Below are positions 52,117-60,869 of a DNA stretch of 64,000 nt, piece by piece (the first letter of the stretch is position 1; each line of letters opens with the position of its first letter). Position numbers and translations under genes: made by a program. Below the pieces are notes generated by a model. It was not told where the DNA came from, searched no databases, and worked only from the letters and a program-made list of their open reading frames with translations. The stretch comes from an uncultured Oscillospiraceae bacterium (lineage in GTDB: Bacteria > Bacillota > Clostridia > Oscillospirales > Oscillospiraceae), in assembly GCA_949841355.1 (NCBI GenBank), contig CATKZP010000012.1, forward strand, positions 23,196 through 87,195. The letters are read 5' to 3'.

Positions 52117-52758
52117 TCACTGGATCGGTTTTTTCGCCGCGCGGCGGATAATGCCGGAAATTGCGTGCTTCATTTTAATCAGGGCCAGATCGACCCCCAG
52201 GCAGAACAGCCCGAACATCACCGGCTCCACCCCAAGGAATATCCGGTCCTCCGGCGCGCCGGTGAGGCGGATGGCCGCGATGTTGATCACGTTATACAGG
52301 GTGTAGACCAGCAGGAGCACCACAAAGCCGTACAGAATGTTGAGGAACAGCCCCGAATAGGTTTTCCGGGTCACCATCATCCAGCGGGCGTTCTCCCCCT
52401 TCGTCTTTTCAAAAAAGCGCAGGACGGGGTTGGTCATCAGGTCCGTCACCACGCCCAGAGCCAGGCCGGTGACCACCAGCAGGTCCAGCTCGCTGCCCAG
52501 AAAGCCGCCCAGCCCCCAGATGAAGAAAAAGCACACCGCCCCGGCGAACCAGAACTTGATGAACAGCATCTTCACCCAGTCCGCAACCTTCATCTTAGGC
52601 CCCGAACGGTAGGCGCGCAGCTCTTCCTCCGACACCGGGGGAGAGTTCTCCTCATTGGCGCTCACCAGGTCATTGACCGCCTGGGTTTTCAGCTTGTAGT
52701 ACTCCGCCTGGCCCTCCGCCTCGGGCTTCTCTGCTCTGTTGTTACGCTTCTTGCTCAT
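52117..52758 (-). CDS. Conserved-looking small membrane protein A (importer operon)
   Basis: 213 residues, unrecognised. A hydrophilic, charged N-terminus (MSKKRNNRAEKPEAEGQAEY, then SEEELRAYRSGPKMKVADWV) of about 65 residues is followed by four helices: KFWFAGAVCFFFIWGLGGFL, DLLVVTGLALGVVTDLM, GLFLNILYGFVVLLLVYTLY and VEPVMFGLFCLGVDLALI. ATG six bases after an overlapping GTG, with TAGGAG before it. Last gene of the importer series before GH28. Family and function unknown; membrane location and operon place suggest a transporter-associated role. Confidence 0.6.
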   Translation of the reverse strand: MSKKRNNRAEKPEAEGQAEYYKLKTQAVNDLVSANEENSPPVSEEELRAYRSGPKMKVADWVKMLFIKFWFAGAVCFFFIWGLGGFLGSELDLLVVTGLALGVVTDLMTNPVLRFFEKTKGENARWMMVTRKTYSGLFLNILYGFVVLLLVYTLYNVINIAAIRLTGAPEDRIFLGVEPVMFGLFCLGVDLALIKMKHAISGIIRRAAKKPIQ

Positions 52759-52854
52759 GGCCACTCCTACTTTGGTAAATTGGGAGGCCCAAAAGCCGAG
52801 CCTCCCAAATCCTTGATCCGTTCCGGTTCCCCGGCGGCGGTCCGGCTCACGCCG

Positions 52855-53469
52855 TCACGCCTCGCCAGAGATGTCGATGGCCTCCATGGCGCCGTTGTCC
52901 CCCACGTCGATGGAGGTCTTGATCCTGCGCAGCCACTTGGAGTACACCGGCAGCAGCGCGGTCAGCACAATGGCGGCGGCGAGAATGCCGATGTGGATGC
53001 GCAGATACCACTCCGCGTACATAATGTAGATCGTGCTGTCCGTGACCACGATGGGGTTCTCCGCCCGGGTGACCGCCGTCAAAACAGCGTTGATATAATA
53101 CGCGTCGGCAAAGATCACGATGCCCAGCATGGCGAACATCAGCACCACCATGGGGATATTGGGCTTTTTGCGGTAGGGAAACGCGTTGAGGAAGCACATG
53201 AAGGACAGCATGGAGAACAGCATGGTGGCAAAGCCCGCCAGCCCCATGCCCGGGCCCTGGATGCGGGCGGTGGTGTCCGAAATGTGCATCAGGTTCAGCG
53301 AGTAGAATACAAACGCCGCCACCAGCACCGCCAGGGGGATCATCTGCGGGCGGCGCTTGATGGCCACCAGGAACTTGCGCCAGCGCTCCTTAAACCACGC
53401 GCCAACACCCTTGCGCTGCTGGACATACAGCTCCACCGGACCGTTTCCGTGGTTCTTGTTTTCCGCCAT
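52855..53469 (-). CDS. Small membrane protein B (importer operon)
   Basis: 204 residues, unrecognised. A basic start (MAENKNHGNGPVELYVQQRK, then WFKERWRKFLVAIKRRPQ) leads to five helices including MIPLAVLVAAFVFYSLNLMH, GLAGFATMLFSMLSFMCFL, MVVLMFAMLGIVIFADAYYI, and HIGILAAAIVLTALLPVYSK, then an acidic tail IDVGDNGAMEAIDISGEA. Starts at the stop of the second MsmK-type ATPase gene (overlap ATGG/TAA region), so tightly linked to it. No domain name can be assigned. Confidence 0.6.
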   Translation of the reverse strand: MAENKNHGNGPVELYVQQRKGVGAWFKERWRKFLVAIKRRPQMIPLAVLVAAFVFYSLNLMHISDTTARIQGPGMGLAGFATMLFSMLSFMCFLNAFPYRKKPNIPMVVLMFAMLGIVIFADAYYINAVLTAVTRAENPIVVTDSTIYIMYAEWYLRIHIGILAAAIVLTALLPVYSKWLRRIKTSIDVGDNGAMEAIDISGEA

Positions 53470-54554
53470 TATCCCTCACCTCCCCGGATGGCGTTGGTGG
53501 TCTCCTTGTCGAAGAAATGCTTGCGGTTGAAGGTAAAGGACGCCGTGTCTCCCACCTTATAGTCCCGCCAGCCCTTGAGCTTGGCGGAAATCTTGGCGCT
53601 GGCGGCCTTGGAGTCCCCAATGTGGCCGTGAACCAGGGTGTTCATGCCCAGATTCTCGTTGGAGGACACGGTGACGGGCACGTCTGGTCCCTCCACGATG
53701 TTCTCCGGACGGACGCCCAGGGTGATCTCCTTGTTCTGGTAGGCCCGCAGAGTGTGCTGCTCCTCCTGGGTGAGGGAGATCTGGAAGCCCCCGCCCACCA
53801 GCTTATCGCCGGACACCCGCACGTCGTAGAAGTTCATGGGGGGCAGGCCGATGAAGCTGGCCACAAACACGTTGGCCGGAGAGTCGTACAGCTCCAGCGG
53901 GGTGCCCACCTGCTGGACATGGCCCATGGACATGCACACGATCCGGTCGGCCAGGGTCAGCGCCTCGGTCTGGTCGTGGGTGACGTAAAGCATGGTAGCC
54001 CGCAGCCTCTTGTGCAGCAGCAGGATCTCCCGCCGGGTGGCGCCGCGCAGCTTGGCGTCCAGGTTGGACAGGGGTTCGTCAAAGAGGAACACCTTGGGGT
54101 TGCGCACGATGGAGCGGCCCATGGCCACGCGCTGGCGCTGGCCGCCGGACAGCTGGGCGGGCTTTTTGTTGAGCTGGCTGGTCAGGCCCAGAATTTCCGC
54201 CGCCGCCATCACCTTTTTGTGGATGACATTGGGGTTCTCCTTGCGCAGGGTGAGGGAAAAGGCCATGTTCTCATAGATGGTCATATGGCCGTACAGGGCG
54301 TAGCTCTGGAACACCATGGCCATGTCCCGGTCCTTGGCCGGGGTGGCGGTGATGTCCCTGCCGTCCAGCAGCAGCTTGCCCGCGGAGATGTCCTCCAGGC
54401 CGGCCACCATGCGCAGCGTGGTGGACTTGCCGCAGCCGGAGGGGCCCACCAGCACGATGAGCTCGCCGTCCTTCACGTCCAGATTGAAGTCGAAGACCGC
54501 CTGCACGTTATTGTCGTATATCTTGTCGATATGCTGCAAATTCAGTGTCGCCAT
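53469..54554 (-). CDS. Carbohydrate ABC transporter ATPase (MsmX/UgpC class), copy 2
   Basis: 361 residues. Walker A GPSGCGKST, signature LSGGQRQRV, Walker B VFLFDEPLSNLD, switch TMLYVTHDQTEAL, C-terminal TOBE region with ITLGVRPENIVEG. It is embedded between small membrane protein genes inside the importer operon, so it is probably the dedicated ATPase of this importer, while the copy at 47389 serves the kdu side or is redundant. The start has GGAGGCGG upstream. Confidence 0.93.
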   Translation of the reverse strand: MATLNLQHIDKIYDNNVQAVFDFNLDVKDGELIVLVGPSGCGKSTTLRMVAGLEDISAGKLLLDGRDITATPAKDRDMAMVFQSYALYGHMTIYENMAFSLTLRKENPNVIHKKVMAAAEILGLTSQLNKKPAQLSGGQRQRVAMGRSIVRNPKVFLFDEPLSNLDAKLRGATRREILLLHKRLRATMLYVTHDQTEALTLADRIVCMSMGHVQQVGTPLELYDSPANVFVASFIGLPPMNFYDVRVSGDKLVGGGFQISLTQEEQHTLRAYQNKEITLGVRPENIVEGPDVPVTVSSNENLGMNTLVHGHIGDSKAASAKISAKLKGWRDYKVGDTASFTFNRKHFFDKETTNAIRGGEG

Positions 54555-54566
54555 GTCCCCGCCTCC

Positions 54567-55058
54567 TTATGCGCCCTGGGTCCCGAGGGACTTTAGGTGC
54601 GCCTCCAGCTCATTGCAGCGGATGTAGTTCACCACCGCCGACGCGAGCAGGCACGCCGCGGACGCGATGAGATAGACCAGCACCCGGATAAACTGTCCGT
54701 CCTGCATGACCACCACGGTCTCGCCGCCCACCAGCGTGGTGGCGGTGTGGGCCCCCATGGGGATGATGAAAATCCGCCCGATTTGCAGCGCCCCGATGGC
54801 GGCCAGCAGATAGGAATAATTTCTCTTGTAGTTCTTCACACCCTCCGAGGAAAGGAATACCGCCAGCATGAACACCAGGTTATACACGATGGAGGCTCCG
54901 ATGAGGATGTTGTAATAATACGTATCCACGTCGGATTTGTAGATGCTCACAAAGTAAAATACGTTGAACAAAATGCCCAGAATGGCCAGGTTCGAGGAGA
55001 GCGAATTTTTGATGAACCGCATGCGGTCCCGTTGGATGGTGCGTTCTTCGGCTGTCAT
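54567..55058 (-). CDS. Small membrane protein C (importer operon)
   Basis: 163 residues, unrecognised. Short polar start MTAEERTIQRDRMRFIKNSL, then four helices: NLAILGILFNVFYFVSIY, YNILIGASIVYNLVFMLAVF, YLLAAIGALQIGRIFIIP, and FIRVLVYLIASAACLLASAV. ATG chosen for GGAAGGAGG before it; it overlaps the upstream gene stop by four bases (ATGA), showing translational coupling. Its length, helix number and position mirror protein D, so the two may be distant paralogues or form a pair. Confidence 0.62.
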   Translation of the reverse strand: MTAEERTIQRDRMRFIKNSLSSNLAILGILFNVFYFVSIYKSDVDTYYYNILIGASIVYNLVFMLAVFLSSEGVKNYKRNYSYLLAAIGALQIGRIFIIPMGAHTATTLVGGETVVVMQDGQFIRVLVYLIASAACLLASAVVNYIRCNELEAHLKSLGTQGA

Positions 55059-55645
55059 CCGGCGCTCCTCCTTCCCTCTTCCACCAGCTTGGCCTCGTCC
55101 TTCATCAGGCGGGCCTTCCACACCGCGTTGGCCGCCAGCAGCGCGCACACAGCCAGCAGCAGGCCGAACACTCCATAGTGCAGGTCAAACCAGAAGGTGG
55201 ACTCAGTATACAGCGTGCCCCACATCTCGGCGTGCTCCTTCAGGGCGGCAAAATCCACCTGGAGGAACTGGGCTTTGAAAATCTCAATGTAGGTGTGGGC
55301 GAACACGGCGTTATACACGCCGCCCGCCACAAACAGACCGGTGGCCACGTAATTGCCGATGTAATACCGCCGGCGGCTGTGGGTGTTGGTGATGAACAGC
55401 ACCGCGCCCAGCAGAATCTGGACAATGCTGTATACCAGGAACATGCGGTTGAACTCCTGCATGTTATAGTAGACGATGGAGCCGGACACATCGGTCTGGA
55501 AGGGATTGCTGGGGTTGCGCATGGTGTCGTAGAGGCTGTCATACAGATCGGTCATGATGCCGAGCGAATAGAGGAAAAAGATCGCGCTTGTGATGACAGC
55601 CGCCAGACAAATAAACTTCTGCGCGGTCATTTGCTTTTTATACAT
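55055..55645 (-). CDS. Small membrane protein D (importer operon)
   Basis: 196 residues, unrecognised. Begins MYKKQMTAQKFICLAAVITS; helices near 12-32, 64-86 (MFLVYSIVQILLGAVLFI), 97-118 (YIGNYVATGLFVAGGVYNAV) and 155-178 (FDLHYGVFGLLLAVCALLAA). Between helix 1 and 2 is an exposed stretch DSLYDTMRNPSNPFQTDVSG, rich in Asp/Asn. Follows the solute-binding lipoprotein gene after a GC hairpin. Coupled to protein C. Confidence 0.62.
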   Translation of the reverse strand: MYKKQMTAQKFICLAAVITSAIFFLYSLGIMTDLYDSLYDTMRNPSNPFQTDVSGSIVYYNMQEFNRMFLVYSIVQILLGAVLFITNTHSRRRYYIGNYVATGLFVAGGVYNAVFAHTYIEIFKAQFLQVDFAALKEHAEMWGTLYTESTFWFDLHYGVFGLLLAVCALLAANAVWKARLMKDEAKLVEEGRRSAG

Positions 55646-55677
55646 GACGACCTCCTCCCAGGGAAATCGCTTCTCCT

Positions 55678-55708
55678 CCGGCCGGGAGGCGGATGCCTCC
55701 CGGCCGGG
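55678..55708. other. GC-rich hairpin after the binding-protein gene
   Basis: Stem CCGGCCGGGAGGC with its complement (GCCTCCCGGCCGG) around GAT. No T tract. In sugar ABC operons such a hairpin after the binding-protein gene often protects the upstream part of the message and lowers expression of what follows; here that would be the ATPase and membrane proteins B, C, D. Confidence 0.5.
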
Positions 55709-55746
55709 CGGAAGCTCAGAATGGTTTGATAAGCGCTGCGGCTTAC

Positions 55747-57903
55747 TTACTTCAGGGTCTCGAAGTAGGCGATGTCCTTGTCCCAGGCGCCCTGCTTGAT
55801 GGCCAGGTACTGCTTGCCGGACCAGGCGTTGGTCACGTTGTCGGCGGTGCCGGCGGCGTCCTGCATGGCGGCGTCGGTGTAGCCGTTAATCATGATCTCC
55901 AGCAGCATGTTGCTGCCGTCCTTCTGCTGGTTGAAGCGCTCCTGGAGCTCGGTGTAGCCGGCCACGGTGTCGTTCTCCACCTTGGTGGTGGGCAGAACGG
56001 TGGGCACGATGGTGTACCAGGGGTTGGAGGCCATGCCCAGCTCGGGGTGCTTGATGGTGCCCAGGCCGATGGCGGTGGAGATGTAGCCCGCGCCCTGCTG
56101 GCCCACCTCGTGGGTGCACTGGTACTCGAAGGCCTGGCTCTTCAGGAAGGACAGGGTGGAGCCCAGATAGAAGCGGGCGTAGTTGGTATAGTTGCCGTTG
56201 GCCTTATCCCACAGCTCGTCGCGGGTGGCGTCGGCAATGACGGGCATCTCCTTGCCGTTGAACAGGAAGGTCTCGCCGGACTTGATGAAGGCGTCGGGGC
56301 CGTAGCTCATGAGGATCTGGCCCTCCTCGGAGTAGGCGTAGTCGATGAGCGCCAGGCAGGCGTTCAGCTTATCCTGGTCGTCGCCCACGCCGGCCTTGGA
56401 GATGCCCCAGCCGTCGGTCTTGACGGAGCGCCAGGACTCGGTAAAGCGCATATACACGCCGTCGGCGTTGGAGCCGTCATACCAGCGGGCCACGGGGACC
56501 ATGGCGGCCATGTACTTTTCGCCCTGGTCCGCCTGGAGGGCGGTGGCGTTGAGGATGGTCTGGGTCTGGTTGTAATCGTAGTGCATGAAGCCCAGGTCGT
56601 TCTCCAGGTAGGTCTTGGAGCTCTCCTCGGAGCCGTCGATGAACGCCTTGGAGATCAGGCCCTCCTCCACCATGGCGTGCATCCGCTCCATGGCCTCATA
56701 GGTCTCCTTCTCCATGCGGGCGTCGTGGAGCTTGTTGTCATTGCCCACGTACAGGTAGTCCTGACGGGACTCCAGGCCGCGCACGCCGAACAGAGTGCCG
56801 GTGAAGCGGAACATATCCACCCGGCGCTGGTTGTTGTTATCCTCGCGGGTGAACAGGCCCTGGACGGCGCTGGTGCCGTTGAGGGTCTGGGGGTTGGCCA
56901 CCACGCAGCGCAGCAGAGCCACCAGCTCGTCGGCGTCCCAGGCGGCGTTCTGGCCCACGAACAGGTCGGCGCGGTTGACGCCGTAGTAGCCGTTATACGC
57001 CTGGTCGATGTAGGTGCGCAGCATGTTGACGGCGGCCACGCCGTCCATGGAGCCGGCGGCGTTCATCTTGTCCACGATATTGCCCGCGGCGTCGTAGTCC
57101 TTGGTGACCTTCTCGGTGCCGGAGCCGTCGGCCTTGACCACGTCGACCTCCACCTTGCCGGAGGTGGGCATATAGGGCTGGTAGGACGGAGCGGCGGTCT
57201 TGTTGCTGGCGTCGGCGGTGAACTCGCCCTCGCCGTTGAGCAGCTTCTCCACCCAGTCGGTGCGCATCAGGGGCATGCGCTCGATGTCGTCCACGCCGTC
57301 AAAGTAGGGGCTGAAGTAGATGGCGCCGGTGTCGGTATTGCCGGTGATGGACAGGCGGACGATGGGGTTGGTGTCCAGGTAGGCCTTGAAGTTGGGCATC
57401 TTGTCCAGATACTCCGCAATATTCACCATATTGCCGGCCTCGCCGCTCTCGGTGAGCTTGATGGCGGTGCCGCTGACCATGTCCACCTCGTTCAGGCGCT
57501 CCTTCCAGAAGTCGAACTCCTTGGAAGCGCTGTTGCCCTGATACTGGTTTTCAAAGACCACGTTGAGCTTGTTCTGCACCTCCACCCAGGTGGGCTTGAG
57601 CTCGCCGGTGTGGTAGGTATTGCCGTCGGCCAGCGTGATGCCGTCGCCGGCGGTCTCCGCGTCAAAGAACAGGCCGGTCTTGGCGCTGTTATAGCCGGTG
57701 GCCATGCGCAGCTTGGTGCCGGCGGCATAGGTCAGGCCCTGCTCCTCGGTGGGAGCGGTGCTGGCGTCGGCGCCGGCGGGCGCGGTGGTCTGAGCGGGAG
57801 GATCGGACTGCTGGACCTGTACGCTGGGGCCGCAGCCGCTCAGAAGGGCGGCGGTCATCACGATGGCAAGCAGCATCGCAAGCAGGGACTTATACTTTTT
57901 CAT
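55747..57903 (-). CDS. Extracellular sugar-binding lipoprotein (LplA/YtcQ-like)
   Basis: 718 residues, large for the class. ATG at 57903 gives a signal peptide ending in lipobox LLSGC (Cys24) and a Gln/Pro/Thr tether (VQVQQSDPPAQTTAPAGADA). The mature part is a long two-lobe periplasmic-binding fold with DFWKERLNEVDMVSGTAI, FGVRGLESRQDYLYVG and DGSEESSKTYLENDLGFMHY. Long LplA/YtcQ-type proteins bind oligogalacturonides or rhamnogalacturonan oligomers. Follows two permease genes on the same strand, in the order permease, permease, binding protein. Confidence 0.9.
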   Translation of the reverse strand: MKKYKSLLAMLLAIVMTAALLSGCGPSVQVQQSDPPAQTTAPAGADASTAPTEEQGLTYAAGTKLRMATGYNSAKTGLFFDAETAGDGITLADGNTYHTGELKPTWVEVQNKLNVVFENQYQGNSASKEFDFWKERLNEVDMVSGTAIKLTESGEAGNMVNIAEYLDKMPNFKAYLDTNPIVRLSITGNTDTGAIYFSPYFDGVDDIERMPLMRTDWVEKLLNGEGEFTADASNKTAAPSYQPYMPTSGKVEVDVVKADGSGTEKVTKDYDAAGNIVDKMNAAGSMDGVAAVNMLRTYIDQAYNGYYGVNRADLFVGQNAAWDADELVALLRCVVANPQTLNGTSAVQGLFTREDNNNQRRVDMFRFTGTLFGVRGLESRQDYLYVGNDNKLHDARMEKETYEAMERMHAMVEEGLISKAFIDGSEESSKTYLENDLGFMHYDYNQTQTILNATALQADQGEKYMAAMVPVARWYDGSNADGVYMRFTESWRSVKTDGWGISKAGVGDDQDKLNACLALIDYAYSEEGQILMSYGPDAFIKSGETFLFNGKEMPVIADATRDELWDKANGNYTNYARFYLGSTLSFLKSQAFEYQCTHEVGQQGAGYISTAIGLGTIKHPELGMASNPWYTIVPTVLPTTKVENDTVAGYTELQERFNQQKDGSNMLLEIMINGYTDAAMQDAAGTADNVTNAWSGKQYLAIKQGAWDKDIAYFETLK

Positions 57904-57990
57904 AATAGCCTCCTTAATGTCTGTTGTTTTATTCCCGGCAAAACCGGGAAGCCACACAAAATTTGAAGCGGGGCCGTTCCGTGGGACGCC

Positions 57991-58881
57991 TTATTCCTTC
58001 ACGCCGCCCACGTTCACGCCCTTGGCGAAATACTTCTGGATAAAGGGATAGATGATGAGAATGGGAACGATGGAGCACACGATGAGGGCATAGATCACCG
58101 AGTCCGCCGCAAACGCCTCGTTCCAGCCCGCCATGGTCTCCGGGTCGGTGTACTGCTCCAGCCGGAGACGGATGAACACCTGGAGGGGATGCTCGTTGGA
58201 GTTGGAGATCATCTGCCGGGCCCAGAAGTAGCCGTTCCAGCGGGAGATGGCGAAGAACAGGGCCACGGTGGCGATGGTGGACTTGCTCATGGGGATATAC
58301 ACCTTGCTGAGCACCTGGAACTCGGTGGCTCCGTCTACAATGGCGGCCTCCTCAATCTCGGAGGGCACGCCCTCGAAGGCGTTGCGCAGCAGGATAATGT
58401 TCATGGCCGCCATACCCATGGCGATGACCACCAGCCACTTGTCGTCGGTGATGCCCGCAACGGTGAACACCTTCTTGGTGGCCAGGTAGTTTAGGTACTG
58501 GGGGACGATGCCCGCGGAAAACCACATGGTGAACACCAGGAAGAAGTTGAAGAACTTGCGGAACAGCAGCCGCCGCTTGGAGAGGGCGTAGGCCCCCAGG
58601 ATGGCGGTGAGCATGGACCACAGCGTGCCGTACAGGGTGAGGAACAGGGTGTTGGAATAGGCGTTCCAGAACATGTTGTCCCCAAACATCCGGGCAAAGG
58701 CGTCGAACTGCACGTCCTTGGGGAAGAGCACGATGGAGCCGTATTCCACGGCGGATCGCCCGCTGATGGAGGCGGACACCGCGTACACGAAGGGGTACAG
58801 GCAGCACAGGGCGAACACGGTGAGCAGGGTGTAGCTGATGATCTTGAAGATCAGCTCCGAGATCTCAAGTTTTCGTTTCAT
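57991..58881 (-). CDS. Carbohydrate ABC transporter permease (YtcP/LplC class)
   Basis: 296 residues, six helices. EAA loop at about residues 180-200 (NAFEGVPSEIEEAAIVDGAT, then FQVLSKVYIPMSKSTIATVA). The N-terminus SELIFKIISYTLLTVFALCC and the final YPFIQKYFAKGVNVGGVKE are characteristic of the LplC/YtcP group that carries pectin oligomers. Pairs with the next upstream permease; overlaps nothing, gap of 12 bases. Confidence 0.95.
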   Translation of the reverse strand: MKRKLEISELIFKIISYTLLTVFALCCLYPFVYAVSASISGRSAVEYGSIVLFPKDVQFDAFARMFGDNMFWNAYSNTLFLTLYGTLWSMLTAILGAYALSKRRLLFRKFFNFFLVFTMWFSAGIVPQYLNYLATKKVFTVAGITDDKWLVVIAMGMAAMNIILLRNAFEGVPSEIEEAAIVDGATEFQVLSKVYIPMSKSTIATVALFFAISRWNGYFWARQMISNSNEHPLQVFIRLRLEQYTDPETMAGWNEAFAADSVIYALIVCSIVPILIIYPFIQKYFAKGVNVGGVKE

Positions 58882-58893
58882 GCCGGCCCTCCC

Positions 58894-59961
58894 TTAGTAC
58901 AGCGACGTGTTGGACGCCTTGCGGGCGATGGTGTTGGCTCCGATCACCAGCAGCATGCCGATGACGTTGTTCATCATCTCCGCCGCGGCGGCGATGCCGG
59001 TGCCTGCGGCGGCCCCCGTGCCCGCCATGCCGCTGATGCGGTTGGCAAAGGTGGACACCACGTCGGCGGTGACATAGGTGTTGGTATTATACAGCAGCAG
59101 CACCTTCTCATACCCGATATTCAGCAGCGAGCCGATGCGGGTGATGAGCATGATGACAATGGTGGACAAAATGCTGGGCAGCACCACGTACCGCATCTGG
59201 GCCATCTTGTCCGCGCCGTCAATCTGGGCGGCCTCGTAGCTGGTGGGCGAGATGGCGATGATGGCGGCGAAGAACACGATGCTGTCATAGCCCGCGCTCT
59301 CCCAGATGCCGCTGATTTGATAGATGGAGCGGAAAAACACCGGGTTGTTCAAAAGTCCCGCGTTGGCCACCTCCGGCGCAATCACCCCCAGCCCCGACAG
59401 CGCCTGGCTGATAATGCCCATGCCGGTGGTCAGCGACCCCTGCTTCACCAGCATGGTCACCAGGGACGTCATCACCACGGTGGACATGAATTTGGGCAGG
59501 TAGGTGAGCACCTGGTAGACGCTCCGGGCGGCGTTCGAGCGGATCTCATTGAAAAACAGCGCCAGGATAATGGGGATGGGGAAGCCAAAGCACAGGCCGT
59601 AGAAGCTGAGAATGAAGGTGTTCCTCAGCGCCCTCCAGAAATCGGTGGAGAGCTGGTCCCCGCCCACCAGCAGCCGCCTGAAGTACGAAAAGCCGGAAAA
59701 CAGCTGCTCTGAGACGGGCACGACGCTGTCTGACACCTTGAAGCATCCCAGCAGCTCATACATCGGGAAATAGCGCCAGAACAGGAATACCAGCAGCATG
59801 GGAATCAGCATCACATACAGCCGCCAGTCCTTCACTATGGCCGCGCCCACATGCCGCCAGTAGTGCTTTTCCACGTCGTCCCGGACCGCCTGCTCCGGAC
59901 TGATCCGGTAGGCGCCGCTCACGCGGTCGAATTCAAGGAAATCCGCTGCCCTATCTTTCAT
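58894..59961 (-). CDS. Carbohydrate ABC transporter permease (YteP/LplB class)
   Basis: 355 residues. The N-terminal 70 residues are an unusual soluble extension (DFLEFDRVSGAYRISPEQAV, then DDVEKHYWRHVGAAIVKDW) before the first helix LYVMLIPMLLVFLFWRYFPM; the standard LplB form starts near that helix. Then the usual GLCFGFPIPIILALFFNEIR and the EAA loop around SPTSYEAAQIDGADKMAQMR. Partner of the permease encoded downstream. The helix-rich extension could be a contact with one of the extra membrane proteins (inference). Confidence 0.92.
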   Translation of the reverse strand: MKDRAADFLEFDRVSGAYRISPEQAVRDDVEKHYWRHVGAAIVKDWRLYVMLIPMLLVFLFWRYFPMYELLGCFKVSDSVVPVSEQLFSGFSYFRRLLVGGDQLSTDFWRALRNTFILSFYGLCFGFPIPIILALFFNEIRSNAARSVYQVLTYLPKFMSTVVMTSLVTMLVKQGSLTTGMGIISQALSGLGVIAPEVANAGLLNNPVFFRSIYQISGIWESAGYDSIVFFAAIIAISPTSYEAAQIDGADKMAQMRYVVLPSILSTIVIMLITRIGSLLNIGYEKVLLLYNTNTYVTADVVSTFANRISGMAGTGAAAGTGIAAAAEMMNNVIGMLLVIGANTIARKASNTSLY

Positions 59962-59979
59962 AGTTTACCTCCTCCTTTT

Positions 59980-60543
59980 TTATTCCTCCTGCGCGTTCAG
60001 GCGCAGGAGGTAGTGTTTTTGATCCTCATAGACACCGTCCAGCTTTCGCGCTATCCAGATGATCACAAAGGTAAATAAGAGGGAGAGGCTGTCTGTGGTA
60101 AAAAAGCCCGTCACGCTCCCCAGCCCGGCCCCCAGCAAAAGGGCCGCGGCCGCTCTCCCTCCCTGCATCAGCACCTGCACCAGCAGCGGGAACACCAGGG
60201 ACAAATGCCCTGTGCGCACACGCTCCTTACCCAGCGCCCTGAGCAGGAGCACCGCCGCCGCTGAGACCAGATTGCCCGCGCAATAGATAATATACTGTTC
60301 CGGGGCGGCCCCGGAGAAGAAGCAGAACACCAGCCCGGCCTCCACCGCGTGTATGGCGCCCCACGCGCCCCAGCGCATGTAGACGATGGAAGTGACGGCG
60401 GCGGCCAGCGAGACGGTGAAGGGCTGGCCGGGGAACCACCATCTGGCCGCCCGCACGATGATAAACTCAAAGATGGCCAGCGCCAGCCCCAGCAGCGCCA
60501 GGTCGATGGCCCGGTATTCCTTCCATGTTCGCTGGCGCTTCAT
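59980..60543 (-). CDS. Small membrane protein E, first gene of the importer operon
   Basis: 187 residues, unrecognised. Start ATG with GGTGGGGA ahead; a longer upstream frame has no ribosome site. Polar MKRQRTWKEYRAID, then about five to six helices: LALLGLALAIFEFIIVRAAR, QPFTVSLAAAVTSIVYMRW, GAIHAVEAGLVFCFFSGA, GNLVSAAAVLLLRALGK, SLVFPLLVQVLMQGGRAAAA, and SLSLLFTFVIIWIARKLDG, with a charged tail YEDQKHYLLRLNAQEE. Helix pattern and size resemble ECF-type S components, but no vitamin-binding motif is seen. Heads the operon whose next two genes are the sugar permeases. Confidence 0.6.
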   Translation of the reverse strand: MKRQRTWKEYRAIDLALLGLALAIFEFIIVRAARWWFPGQPFTVSLAAAVTSIVYMRWGAWGAIHAVEAGLVFCFFSGAAPEQYIIYCAGNLVSAAAVLLLRALGKERVRTGHLSLVFPLLVQVLMQGGRAAAALLLGAGLGSVTGFFTTDSLSLLFTFVIIWIARKLDGVYEDQKHYLLRLNAQEE

Positions 60544-60869
60544 GCCATTCCCCACCTGTTCCCGTCCTTGAAATATCTGCACAAATTAGATGAAAGCGGC
60601 AAAAACAACCGTTCCTTAGCCGCTCGGCCGGGGCACCCCAGCGCTGAAATCGTCTTATCTAACAAAAATCCGCTGTTCTTTTTGTGCAAAATCGCCTCAC
60701 GCATCCCGCCTAATGTTATAGTAATTATATACATTGTCGAATCTCAAGTATATAGATAAAATAATCCACTTTATGCACAAAACGGATTCACTGACTCTTT
60801 CCATATGTTCATGGCGCAAAAGGGCGGTTATAATGTAGCGGAACCATCTGATGAAAAGGAGGGCCCCCT
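60544..60869. promoter_or_regulatory. Divergent control region of importer operon and pectinesterase
   Basis: About 325 bases, AT-rich against its neighbours. It carries several copies of a TGCACAAA-like element: TGCACAAAT (60578-60586), TTTGTGCA (60681-60688, inverted) and TGCACAAAACGG (60774-60785). On the plus strand a TATAAT (60829-60834) lies about 35 bases before the pectinesterase start with only a weak TGTTCA -35, suggesting activator dependence. The repeats suit binding by the AraC protein of the locus, which is inference. Confidence 0.6.

Noticed and set aside
55693..57966. 757-codon plus-strand frame antisense to the sugar-binding lipoprotein
   Set aside because: Val/Gly/His-rich shadow; minus-strand gene has lipobox and ribosome site.
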